A DNA stretch of 27,865 bases from Clostridiales bacterium (GTDB taxonomy: Bacteria > Bacillota > Clostridia > Oscillospirales > Oscillospiraceae). The notes under the pieces are model-generated. The model was not told the DNA's origin. It saw only the letters and a list, made by a program, of their open reading frames with translations, and did no database searches. The stretch lies in contig JAHAEW010000041.1 in NCBI GenBank assembly GCA_018374635.1, forward strand, positions 1 through 27,865, given 5' to 3'. The translations under genes were made by a program, and so were the position numbers. This document shows, piece by piece, positions 14,775-24,347 of the stretch. Numbering within the stretch: position 1 is the first letter of the stretch; each line of letters opens with the position of its first letter.

Positions 14775-15698
14775 TTACGTTCCCCCGCTTCCGTGTTCCG
14801 GGTTCCCGAAATAGGCTCTGGTCTCCTCCGCGTTGCGCATGACTTCCTCCCGCAGCGCCTCCAGAGAGGGGAACTTCCGCTCCCCCCGCAGGCGCTTATA
14901 AAACTCCATGCGAATGGTCTTTCCATACAGGTCCCCGCTGAAATCCAGCAGAAATCCCTCCACGTTGACCCGGTCCCCGTCATCTACGGTGGGACGGGTC
15001 CCCACGTTGGTCACCGCAAGGCGGCTGCTCCCGTCGGAGAAACAGGCCCGGCAGGCATATACCCCGTGGGCGGGGATCAAAACGCCCCTGGGTATGGAGA
15101 GATTCACCGTGGGGAAGCCAAGGGTGGTGCCAAGCCGTTTTCCGTGGGCCACTGTATTGCTCAGGGTATGGGGATGTCCCAGGAATTCATTGGCCCGCTC
15201 CATCTCTCCCTGGGCCACCAGAGTGCGGATATAGGTGGAGGAGATGGTGATACCGTCCTGCTCCACTTTGGGTATGACGTCACAGCCGATTCCCAGTTCC
15301 TCGCAGGTCTCCCGCAGGCGCTGGGGATTCCCCTCCCCTTTGTAGCCGAAGTGGAAGTCATGCCCCGCCACCAGGTGGACGGCTCCGTGCTCCCTCACCA
15401 GATAGTCGGTAATGAATTCCCGCCAGGGCATGTGCATCATCCGCTCATCAAAGCGGGCAATGATAACGTCCCGTATTCCATAGTACCGCTGCATCAGGTC
15501 CGCCCGGTCATGGGGGGAACTGAGCAGGGGCATGGGGCTGCGGAGGATCAGGTTCTCCGGATGGGTGTCAAAGGTGACGGCCGCCGGCACGGCATCCAGT
15601 CCGGCCGCTTTCTCCCGCACCCGGCGCAGCAGCGCGCCGTGTCCACGGTGGACCCCGTCAAAAAAGCCCAGTGCGATCACACGTCTTGTCTCTTCCAT
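14775..15698 (-). CDS. ribF: Bifunctional riboflavin kinase/FAD synthetase
   Basis: This 307-residue cytosolic enzyme phosphorylates riboflavin to FMN and adenylates FMN to FAD. The N-terminal nucleotidyltransferase domain shows GFFDGVHRGH (11-20), followed later by the ISSTYIR signature. The C-terminal kinase domain shows the GTTLGFPTVNL loop (about 190-200) and NVGTRPTV. The length is normal. The ATG at 15698 is preferred because GAGGTG lies 8 bases before it. An in-frame GTG at 15707 would overlap the truB stop and has its ribosome site too close. It sits 5 bases after truB, the usual truB-ribF arrangement. No FMN riboswitch is seen. Confidence 0.96.
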   Translation of the reverse strand: MEETRRVIALGFFDGVHRGHGALLRRVREKAAGLDAVPAAVTFDTHPENLILRSPMPLLSSPHDRADLMQRYYGIRDVIIARFDERMMHMPWREFITDYLVREHGAVHLVAGHDFHFGYKGEGNPQRLRETCEELGIGCDVIPKVEQDGITISSTYIRTLVAQGEMERANEFLGHPHTLSNTVAHGKRLGTTLGFPTVNLSIPRGVLIPAHGVYACRACFSDGSSRLAVTNVGTRPTVDDGDRVNVEGFLLDFSGDLYGKTIRMEFYKRLRGERKFPSLEALREEVMRNAEETRAYFGNPEHGSGGT

Positions 15699-15703
15699 TC
15701 CTC

Positions 15704-16579
15704 TCACACCTCAAAAAAGCTCTTGATCGTGGTCATACAGCCGTCTTGCAGCCGGCCCAGAAGCAGAAACTCCCCCTCCGGCCCATAGACCCGGTAGGTC
15801 CCATCCGCGCCCCGCTGGGGGAAGGCCGCCCCATTCCGGGCGGCTTTTTCCCGCCGCGCGTCCACTGTCAGGGCCGGATAGGTGGAAAAGTAGGCGTCCA
15901 CCGGACGCAGAAGGGCCTCTGCCTCTCCCCGCCCGGCAGCCTCGGCCAGCGCCTCCAGAGAGACCGCGCTCTCCAGCCCAAATCCGGTGGCCCAGGTGCG
16001 GCGCAGGGAGCACATGGTCCCGCCGCAGCCCAGTCTCTGCCCGATGTCATGACAGAGGGTGCGGACATAGGTTCCCTTGGAGCACGCCACCCGCAGAAGA
16101 TAGGCGTCCTCCCCGGTCTGCTCCAGCACCTCCAGGGCATGGATGGTGACCGGCCGGGGCTTACGCTCCACCTCTACCCCCTTCCGGGCCAGCTCATAGA
16201 GCTTTTGCCCTTTGACCTTGAGCGCGGAGTACATGGGGGGGATCTGAAGGATCTCGCCCCGAAACGCGTTCAGGGCCTCCTCCAGCTGCTCCCGGCCGCT
16301 CTGAACAGGCCGCTGCTCCAGCACGGTCCCGGTGGTATCCTGGGTATCCGTGATAATACCTAGTTTTAATCCGGCGATATATTCCTTTCCGGATTCAGAG
16401 GCAAACTCCACCGCCCGGGTGGCACGCCCCACAAAGACAGGGAGCACGCCGGTGGCCATGGGGTCCAGAGTGCCCGCGTGGCCCACCCGCCGCTCGTGGA
16501 AGAGGCGGCGGCACCGCCCCACCACATCGTGGCTGGTCCAGTCCTGGGGCTTATCGATGACAATGATCCCGTTAGCCAT
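15704..16579 (-). CDS. truB: tRNA pseudouridine-55 synthase
   Basis: This 291-residue enzyme makes pseudouridine at position 55 in the T loop of tRNAs. The motif GTLDPMATGVLP carries the catalytic Asp39, the N terminus GIIVIDKPQDWTSHDVV is typical, and RVACSKGTYVRTLCHDIG is the conserved central block. The length is normal for the shorter bacterial form with a PUA-like tail. Its start overlaps the end of the DHH phosphoesterase gene by 8 bases, and its stop is 5 bases before ribF. This fits tight co-translation in the nusA-infB operon. Confidence 0.96.
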   Translation of the reverse strand: MANGIIVIDKPQDWTSHDVVGRCRRLFHERRVGHAGTLDPMATGVLPVFVGRATRAVEFASESGKEYIAGLKLGIITDTQDTTGTVLEQRPVQSGREQLEEALNAFRGEILQIPPMYSALKVKGQKLYELARKGVEVERKPRPVTIHALEVLEQTGEDAYLLRVACSKGTYVRTLCHDIGQRLGCGGTMCSLRRTWATGFGLESAVSLEALAEAAGRGEAEALLRPVDAYFSTYPALTVDARREKAARNGAAFPQRGADGTYRVYGPEGEFLLLGRLQDGCMTTIKSFFEV

Positions 16580-17522
16580 GGCGCGCTACCTGCCCGATGG
16601 CGTCCAGGATGGCCCGCTCCGCTTCCTCCAGCGTACCGGAGACGGTGCAGCCCGCGGCGGCCGCGTGCCCGCCGCCCCCCAGGAGCGCGCACACCTTGGT
16701 GGCGTTCAGTCCGCCGCTGGTGCGCACCGAGAGCTTGCAGGTACTGTCCTCCTGCTCCCGGATGGTGACCGAGGTCTCCACGCCCTCGATCTGGCCCAGG
16801 AAAGCGGCGATATCCTCCAGGTCCTCCTCCGCGGCCCCCGCCTCGTCCAGCAGGGAGCGGGAGATGCGCGCCACGGCGATGCGCCCCCCTTCATACCGGT
16901 GCATCCGCTCCACGATGAGCCGCTCCACCTGGAGCCTGGCCCAGCTCTTGGTCCGGAAATGGCGCTTATTGAGGGCAAAGACGTCCATCCCCGTCTCCAT
17001 CAGGGCCGCCGCCAGCCGGTGGGTACCGGCAGTGGTGTTGCCGTACTGAAAGCAGCCCGTGTCGGTGGAGACCGCCACATAGAGGGGGACCGCCATCTCC
17101 GGCGTGATCTCTCCCAGCTCCCGCAGGATGTCGTAGATCAGCTCGCCGCAGGCGGCCCGCCCGGCGTCCAGGCAGGTCTCCCGGGCAAAGAATTCCTGGG
17201 ATGGGTGGTGGTCGATAGCCAGGTCGATCCCCCGCTCCAGCCACCGCTCCCCTTCCCCGGTGAAGAGGCTGCGGGCGGCAATATCGGTGGAGACCACGGT
17301 CTCCGGCTCATACCCCTCCGGGGCCAGGTATCCCTCCAGATAGGGGGTGAAGAGGTGAGTCTCCCCAGTACCGGAGCAGATGTGGGCGGTCTTTCCCAGG
17401 CGGCGCAGCCCCGCGCACAGGGCGGCGGCGCAGCCGATGGTATCCCCGTCGGGCCGCTTGTGGGTGAGAATGAGATAGCGGTCATGCTGCCTCAGCCAGG
17501 CAGCCGCTTCCTGATAGGTCAT
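16572..17522 (-). CDS. nrnA: DHH-family phosphoesterase (NrnA-like nano-RNase/pAp phosphatase)
   Basis: This is a 316-residue cytosolic DHH/DHHA1 phosphoesterase. Metal-binding motifs are visible in order: THKRPDGD (His21, Asp25, Asp27), STDIAARS near residue 80, DHHPS near residue 105 and DTGCFQYGNT near 153. The C-terminal DHHA1 domain has GGLNATKVCALLGGGGHAAA. The family degrades very short RNAs and, in several bacteria, 3'-phosphoadenosine 5'-phosphate. The ATG at 17522 has AGGAG 8 bases upstream and is preferred to an in-frame GTG at 17531 that overlaps the rbfA stop. It stands between rbfA and truB, the usual position in clostridia. Confidence 0.92.
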   Translation of the reverse strand: MTYQEAAAWLRQHDRYLILTHKRPDGDTIGCAAALCAGLRRLGKTAHICSGTGETHLFTPYLEGYLAPEGYEPETVVSTDIAARSLFTGEGERWLERGIDLAIDHHPSQEFFARETCLDAGRAACGELIYDILRELGEITPEMAVPLYVAVSTDTGCFQYGNTTAGTHRLAAALMETGMDVFALNKRHFRTKSWARLQVERLIVERMHRYEGGRIAVARISRSLLDEAGAAEEDLEDIAAFLGQIEGVETSVTIREQEDSTCKLSVRTSGGLNATKVCALLGGGGHAAAAGCTVSGTLEEAERAILDAIGQVARHG

Positions 17523-17527
17523 AGCGC

Positions 17528-17923
17528 TCACTCCTCATCCCCGGCTTCCAGATCAATGTGGGCGTTGGCCGGATTGGCCGGCTTGACCACCTCCGGATTG
17601 CGCAGCATGCTCAGGATATGGGCGCCCTGGCCGATGGAATCGTCCTCCACAAACTGGAGCTCCGGGGTATAGCGCAGCTTGAGGGCTGCGCCCAGCTCCC
17701 GCCGCAGGTACCCGGCGGCCGACTTGAGGCCCTTGACGACCTCCTTCACGTCGCTCTTATCCAGCACGCTCACGTAGATCTTGGAAAAGCGCAGGTCAGG
17801 GGTGGTCTCCACCGCGGTGATGGACACCAGGCCATGGACCCGGGGGTCTTTGACTGTGCGGATGAGGGTGGCCAGCTCCCGCTGGATCTCCTCGTTGATG
17901 CGCCCGATGCGATTACTTGCCAT
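17528..17923 (-). CDS. rbfA: 30S ribosome-binding factor A
   Basis: This is a 131-residue KH-fold protein that binds the immature 30S subunit and helps finish the 5' end of 16S rRNA. The typical start NRIGRINEEIQRELATLIRT, the block DPRVHGLVSITAVETTPDLR and the later LRRELGAALKLRYTPELQFVEDDSI are present. The acidic C-terminal tail (AHIDLEAGDEE) is somewhat longer than the core. It follows infB after a gap of about 110 bases that holds a GC hairpin. Confidence 0.96.
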   Translation of the reverse strand: MASNRIGRINEEIQRELATLIRTVKDPRVHGLVSITAVETTPDLRFSKIYVSVLDKSDVKEVVKGLKSAAGYLRRELGAALKLRYTPELQFVEDDSIGQGAHILSMLRNPEVVKPANPANAHIDLEAGDEE

Positions 17924-17944
17924 ATGATTCTCCTATCACATAAT

Positions 17945-17990
17945 ACAGACCCGCCCCTCCTCAAATGACTTGGGGATGGAACGGGTCTGT
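17945..17990 (-). promoter_or_regulatory. Hairpin between infB and rbfA
   Basis: A 9-bp perfect outer stem (ACAGACCCG with CGGGTCTGT) and an inner run of four C-G pairs lie in the infB-rbfA gap. No T-run follows on the minus strand, so full termination is unlikely. It may mark an RNA processing site, stabilise the infB message or tune rbfA expression. Confidence 0.5.
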
Positions 17991-18035
17991 TTGATTCGCT
18001 TCAGAACAGGACAGGGTTCCTCCCCGTCCGGGACA

Positions 18036-20417
<2,382 letters not shown>

Positions 20418-20423
20418 ATAAAG

Positions 20424-20431
20424 CCACCTCC
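20424..20431 (-). promoter_or_regulatory. Ribosome binding site that fixes the infB TTG start
   Basis: GGAGGTGG on the minus strand is a near-perfect Shine-Dalgarno sequence. It is 6 bases from TTG (20417-20415) and 9 from a CTG, and no ATG is in range. It is the main reason for choosing the rare start codon. Confidence 0.8.
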
Positions 20432-20529
20432 ACTGTGGGACTTGTACCAACGAGAAAACACAGCGCAAACCGCTATGCTTTCTGATTGGAACAAGTCCGG
20501 TCGTTGTTTGATACGTTCTCATGCCGCGC

Positions 20530-21051
20530 TTATGTCTCATGGCGGCGCTGGGCCCCCTTGGGGGCGGATCTCCCGCGGGATCTCTTCCCGGGGGCGGACG
20601 ATTCCTTTCCCTTGGGCGGCGCGGCCCAGGGTTTGCTGCGGGCTGCCTGGCGCTGTTTTTCCCGGGTGCGCCGCTCCTTCTGCCGCTCCAGCACCCGGCG
20701 GGCCCTGGTACACAGCAGTTCGGCCGCGGCGCCGTATTGCTCCGGGTCTTCTCCGGCCAGCTTCTCCACCGCGGCACAGGCCAGCCCCACATCCGTGAAG
20801 GCCAGCAGCGCGCAGCTGGAGCGCCCCACCGTATGCCCCAGTTCCGCCTTGGTGAAGGGGATTGTGAGGCACGGAACGGCGCCGCTCTCGGCCATGTGTC
20901 CGGCCCTGCGCACGGTATTCTCCGCCGCGTCGCAGGCCACCAGCAGAAGCTTGCCCTCCCGGCTCTTGACCGCCTCGCCCACGGGGTCCTCCCCCACAGC
21001 CAGGCGGCCCGCCTTCCGGGCCAGACCGATCAGGTGCAGCACGCTATTCAT
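20530..21051 (-). CDS. ylxQ: L7Ae-family K-turn RNA-binding protein with basic tail
   Basis: This 173-residue protein has an L7Ae/L30e-like domain over about residues 1-110 (LIGLARKAGRLAVGEDPVGEAVK, LLLVACDAAENT, AELGHTVGRSSCALLAFTD), the fold that binds kink-turns in RNA. The last 55-60 residues form a highly basic Arg/Lys/Gln-rich tail not present in the minimal Bacillus YlxQ. The start is the ATG at 21051, overlapping the ylxR stop by 8 bases; an earlier in-frame start at 21090 would run deep into ylxR. It is part of the conserved nusA-ylxR-ylxQ-infB order and is probably linked to ribosomes or RNA. The exact role is not known. Confidence 0.9.
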   Translation of the reverse strand: MNSVLHLIGLARKAGRLAVGEDPVGEAVKSREGKLLLVACDAAENTVRRAGHMAESGAVPCLTIPFTKAELGHTVGRSSCALLAFTDVGLACAAVEKLAGEDPEQYGAAAELLCTRARRVLERQKERRTREKQRQAARSKPWAAPPKGKESSAPGKRSRGRSAPKGAQRRHET

Positions 21052-21319
21052 TCTCTGCGCCCTCCTGCATCTGTGCCTCCAGGCCGGCATAGACCTCGTC
21101 CGGGATCTGGGTGGAAAAGGCCCGCTCCAGCGCCCTGGCCTTGCGGGCCCGGGCCAGGCAGGCGCTGTCCGGACAGAGGTAGGCCCCCCGCCCGGGCTTC
21201 TTCCCCTTGAAATCCAGGGAGATCTCGTTCTCAGGGGATTTGACCACCCGGATCAGCTCCCGTTTCGGTTTCATCTCCCGGCATCCCAGACACTGGCGCA
21301 TGGGGATCTTCTTCGGCAT
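21044..21319 (-). CDS. ylxR: YlxR (DUF448) RNA-binding-like protein
   Basis: This 91-residue protein has the family signatures MRQCLGCRE (7-15), KRELIRVV and PGRGAYLCPDSACLARARK (about 42-60). YlxR structures suggest nucleic-acid binding, and the gene is nearly always between nusA and the L7Ae gene, as here. The C-terminal end is acidic (QMQEGAENE). It overlaps the following gene by 8 bases, which suggests coupled translation. Confidence 0.95.
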   Translation of the reverse strand: MPKKIPMRQCLGCREMKPKRELIRVVKSPENEISLDFKGKKPGRGAYLCPDSACLARARKARALERAFSTQIPDEVYAGLEAQMQEGAENE

Positions 21320-21376
21320 AGGGATTGCCCCCTTTCTCTGGGCGTGGGCGGGGAGATCCCTCCCCGCCCGCCGTGC

Positions 21377-22567
21377 TTATTCCTCGCTGCCGCTCTCGGC
21401 GCTCTCGTTCTCCAGCGCTTCCCCGCCGGCCAGGAACTCCTCCTCGTCTTCCGGAGGGATCTCTTCCTCCACAGGCGCGCTCTGGGGCTTGATGTCGATC
21501 TTGTAACCGGTCAGCTTCGCGGCCAGACGGGCGTTCTGGCCCTCCTTGCCGATGGCCAGGGAGAGCTGATCATCGGGCACCACCACCCGGCAGTTCTTTC
21601 CCTCCTCCAGCGTGGTGACGCTGATGACGTCGGCGGGGGAGAGGGCTGCGGCAATGTACTCGGCAGGGTCCTCGCTGTACTTGATGATGTCCACCTTTTC
21701 GCCGCCCAGCTCTTCCACGATGTTGTTCACGCGCTGGCCGCGGGGGCCCACGCAGGCGCCGATGGCGTCCACGTTGGGGTCGGCGGACCAGACCGCCAGC
21801 TTGGTGCGGGAACCGGCCTCGCGGGCGATGGACTTGACCTCCACCGTGCCGTCATAGATCTCGGGCACTTCCATCTCAAAGAGCCGCTTGACCAGGCCGG
21901 GATGGGTCCGGGAAAGGAGGACCTGGGGGCCCTTGGCCGAGCGGCGCACCTCCACCACATAGACCCGCAGGCGCATGCCCTCGGCAAGGGGCTCGCCCTT
22001 GACCTGCTCGCTGACCGCCAGGTAGGCCTCGGTGCTCTCGTTGCCCGAGCCGATGCGCAGGCTGGCCGCGCCGGAGCGGGGATCAATGCGGGTGACGAGC
22101 CCGGTGAGGATCTCATGCTCCTTGGAGTTGAACTCGTCATAGATCATGCCGCGCTCCGCTTCCCGCATGCCCTGGATGATGACCTGGCGGGCGGTCTGGG
22201 CGGCGATGCGGCCAAAATTGCGGGGCTTGATCTCGATGCGCAGCACATCGCCCAGCTGCGCCCGGGGCAGCGCGGCCCGGGCCTCCTCCAGGCTCATCTC
22301 GGTGCAGGGGTTATCCACCTCCTCCACCACATCCTTTTTGACGAACATGCGCACGGTGCCCAGCTCTTCGTTGGCGTCCACGGTCACGTTATCCCCCACG
22401 CCCTCGTGGTCCCGCTTGTAGGCCGAGACCAGCGCCTGGGTGATCTTCTCGATCATATAGGCCTTGGGGATGCCCTTCTCCTCTTCGATCATACGGATCG
22501 CGGCGAAAAATTCCGTCGCGTCCAGCTCGTTGCTCTTCTGTGCTTTTGCGTTCTTTCTCGTCGCCAT
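21377..22567 (-). CDS. nusA: Transcription termination/antitermination factor NusA
   Basis: This 396-residue protein binds RNA polymerase and RNA to control pausing, termination and antitermination. Domains in order are an N-terminal polymerase-binding region (FFAAIRMIEEEKGIPKAYMI onwards), an S1 domain (about 135-200), KH1 with VGPRGQRVNNIVEELGGEKV, and KH2 with AIGKEGQNARLAAKLTGYKI. A short acidic tail follows, rich in Glu from about 368 on. It lacks the extra C-terminal acidic repeats of enterobacterial NusA, as usual for Firmicutes. AAAGGAG precedes the ATG and rimP lies 14 bases upstream. NusA may feed back on its own leader, which contains a terminator hairpin. Confidence 0.97.
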   Translation of the reverse strand: MATRKNAKAQKSNELDATEFFAAIRMIEEEKGIPKAYMIEKITQALVSAYKRDHEGVGDNVTVDANEELGTVRMFVKKDVVEEVDNPCTEMSLEEARAALPRAQLGDVLRIEIKPRNFGRIAAQTARQVIIQGMREAERGMIYDEFNSKEHEILTGLVTRIDPRSGAASLRIGSGNESTEAYLAVSEQVKGEPLAEGMRLRVYVVEVRRSAKGPQVLLSRTHPGLVKRLFEMEVPEIYDGTVEVKSIAREAGSRTKLAVWSADPNVDAIGACVGPRGQRVNNIVEELGGEKVDIIKYSEDPAEYIAAALSPADVISVTTLEEGKNCRVVVPDDQLSLAIGKEGQNARLAAKLTGYKIDIKPQSAPVEEEIPPEDEEEFLAGGEALENESAESGSEE

Positions 22568-22581
22568 TGTTCTTTACTCCT

Positions 22582-23037
22582 TTAAAAGCGCACATACAGG
22601 CGGACCTGTGCGATGTCTTTCTTCTCAAATGTAATGGTGCCGCCCCCCTCCTCCAGGGTGACGCCGCCGTCCGCATACCCCCGGAGCAGGCCCACATATT
22701 CCTTTTTCCCCTCCCGCGCCCGGTAGAGCTTGACCTCCACCTCGCTGCCCAGAAAGGCCGCAAAGTGTTCGCTCTTGCGCAGCACCCGGTCGATGCCGGC
22801 CGACCCCACCTCCAGCGTATAGCTCCCCTCGATGGGGTCGGCCTCGTCCAGCGCGTCGGAGAGGGGCCGGGACACGGCCTCACAGTCGTCGATGGAGACG
22901 CCGCCCTCCTTATCAATATACACCCGGAGGTACCAGGAACCGGCCTCCTTCACATATTCCACATCCCACAGGGTACACCCCTGCGCCTGGGCGATGGGGT
23001 CGGCCAGTTCGGCCACCAGATCCGTTACCTTTGCCAT
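22582..23037 (-). CDS. rimP: Ribosome maturation factor RimP
   Basis: This is a 151-residue protein needed for early 30S subunit assembly. The two-domain layout is visible: an N-terminal alpha/beta domain with LWDVEYVKEAGSWYLRVYIDKEGGVSIDDCEAVSR and YTLEVGSAGIDRVL (the family's EVSSPG-like turn), and a C-terminal small barrel from about residue 90. GGAGGTG lies 5 bases before the ATG. It is the first gene of the ten-gene minus-strand operon that runs to 13434. Confidence 0.95.
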   Translation of the reverse strand: MAKVTDLVAELADPIAQAQGCTLWDVEYVKEAGSWYLRVYIDKEGGVSIDDCEAVSRPLSDALDEADPIEGSYTLEVGSAGIDRVLRKSEHFAAFLGSEVEVKLYRAREGKKEYVGLLRGYADGGVTLEEGGGTITFEKKDIAQVRLYVRF

Positions 23038-23102
23038 GTGCGCACCTCCAGCTCAATACCCTCAACAGTAGGTTCCAGAATTTTACATAGCGAATTTTTC
23101 TC

Positions 23103-23131
23103 AAAAAGAAGAGCGGGGCGGACCCCACTCT
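23103..23131 (-). terminator. Attenuator-like terminator in the rimP-nusA leader
   Basis: Read on the minus strand, AGAGTGGGG, a 4-base loop and CCCCGCTCT form a 9-pair stem (one G-T pair) followed by TCTTTTT. It lies inside the leader, some 20 bases after the predicted transcript start and about 65 bases before rimP. It is thus a terminator in front of the operon, not behind a gene. An 8-base segment before it (plus strand 23138-23145) is exactly complementary to one after it (23067-23074), so a competing long-range pairing could exist. Confidence 0.75.
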
Positions 23132-23160
23132 AACCATAACCTACTCTTACTATCGTAGTG

Positions 23161-23189
23161 ATTATACCACAGCGGGAGCGGCCGTGCAA
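23161..23189 (-). promoter_or_regulatory. Promoter of the rimP-nusA-infB operon
   Basis: Read on the minus strand: -35 TTGCAC (23189-23184), a 17-base spacer ending in TGG (extended -10), then -10 TATAAT (23166-23161). The transcript should begin near 23154, giving a structured leader of about 117 bases. Confidence 0.8.
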
Positions 23190-23312
23190 GTGCTTTGCCT
23201 CATCTTTTGCCGCTTCTTTCGGCGCAGAACCGCCGTTTTTAGGCTCTGGCAGGGTGGAAAACAAACTTTTTTGCCTTCGGCGCCGTCCTGTTCGCTTTGT
23301 AACTATTTTTTG

Positions 23313-23340
23313 TTGACATAATGGGCAGGTTTGATAGAAT
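23313..23340 (+). promoter_or_regulatory. Promoter of the moxR-DUF58-transglutaminase operon
   Basis: A perfect -35 TTGACA (23313-23318), a 16-base spacer ending in TGA (extended -10), and -10 TAGAAT (23335-23340) lie about 65 bases before the ATG at 23406. The promoter is divergent from the rimP promoter, 124 bases away. Confidence 0.85.
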
Positions 23341-23405
23341 GAGGTAGCATAAGAAGTTTTATCCCTTGTGAGCTGATCTGAATTTTGATTGGAGGAGGCG
23401 CGCCT

Positions 23406-24338
23406 ATGACCAAACGCAAGCTGGCCGCGGACGTGATCCTGGAGGTCCGCAAGGCCGTGGTTGGAAAGGACGCAGTGCTTTCCAAAGCCCTGCTGGCCAT
23501 CCTGGCCCGGGGCCATATTCTGCTGGAGGACATCCCCGGCGTGGGCAAGACCACCATGGCACTGGCTTTTTCCCGGGCCCTTTCCCTCCGGTATCACCGG
23601 GTCCAGTTTACCCCGGACGTCATGCCCTCGGACCTGACGGGCTTTACCATGTTCAACAAGGCCACCGGGCAGATGGAATACCAGCCGGGAGCGGTGCTGT
23701 GCAATCTTTTTCTGGCCGACGAGCTCAACCGGGCCACCAGCCGCACCCAGTCGGCTTTGCTGGAGGCCATGGAGGAGGGGCAGGTCACGGTGGACGGCGT
23801 GACCCATTCCGTCCCCCAGCCCTTTCTGGTCATCGCCACCCAGAACCCGGCGGGGTCCTCCGGAACCCAGCTGCTCCCCGACTCCCAGCTGGACCGCTTC
23901 ATGGTCAAGCTCTCCCTGGGCTATCCCTCTGCGGCCGATGAGACCGAGCTCCTGCGGCGCAAGCAGAGTGGAAATCCCCTCTCTCAGGTGGAACGGGCAG
24001 CCACGCTGAACGATCTGGAGGACATGCGCGCCGCCGTGGACCGGGTCTATCTGAGCGACGCGGTGTGTGAGTACATCGTCCGGCTCATCGGCGCCACCCG
24101 GGAGCACCCGCTCATCGTCCAGGGGGCCAGCCCCCGGGCCACCCTGGCGGTTGCCGCCATGAGCCGGGCCGCCGCCTTTGTCCGGGGCCGGGACTATGTG
24201 ACCCCCGACGATGTGCGCCTGGTCTTTGCGGACACGGTTTCCCACCGTCTCCTGCTCTCTCCCCGGGGAGAGTCCGGAGAGGGCGGCAGCCCCGTAGAAT
24301 CCATCCTCAAGGGGGTCCAGCCCCCTGCCATCCAGTGA
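23406..24338 (+). CDS. MoxR-family AAA+ ATPase
   Basis: This is a 310-residue cytosolic ATPase. Walker A is GVGKTT in EDIPGVGKTTMALAFSRAL (about 43-61), Walker B is NLFLADELNRA (about 103-113), sensor 1 is IATQNPAG (about 146-153) and the sensor 2 region is GASPRATLAV. These match the MoxR family, which acts as a chaperone-like remodeller, usually with the DUF58 protein encoded next to it. The start follows GGAGGAGG by 7 bases. An in-frame TTG 21 bases earlier would put the ribosome site inside the gene and is rejected. It is the first gene of a three-gene operon, 9 bases before DUF58. The client in this clade is unknown. Confidence 0.93.
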   Translation: MTKRKLAADVILEVRKAVVGKDAVLSKALLAILARGHILLEDIPGVGKTTMALAFSRALSLRYHRVQFTPDVMPSDLTGFTMFNKATGQMEYQPGAVLCNLFLADELNRATSRTQSALLEAMEEGQVTVDGVTHSVPQPFLVIATQNPAGSSGTQLLPDSQLDRFMVKLSLGYPSAADETELLRRKQSGNPLSQVERAATLNDLEDMRAAVDRVYLSDAVCEYIVRLIGATREHPLIVQGASPRATLAVAAMSRAAAFVRGRDYVTPDDVRLVFADTVSHRLLLSPRGESGEGGSPVESILKGVQPPAIQ

Positions 24339-24347
24339 GGCCGTCCC

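Noticed and set aside
14775..15760. Possible FMN riboswitch for ribF
   Set aside because: ribF starts 5 bases after truB inside an operon; there is no leader and no conserved riboswitch structure.
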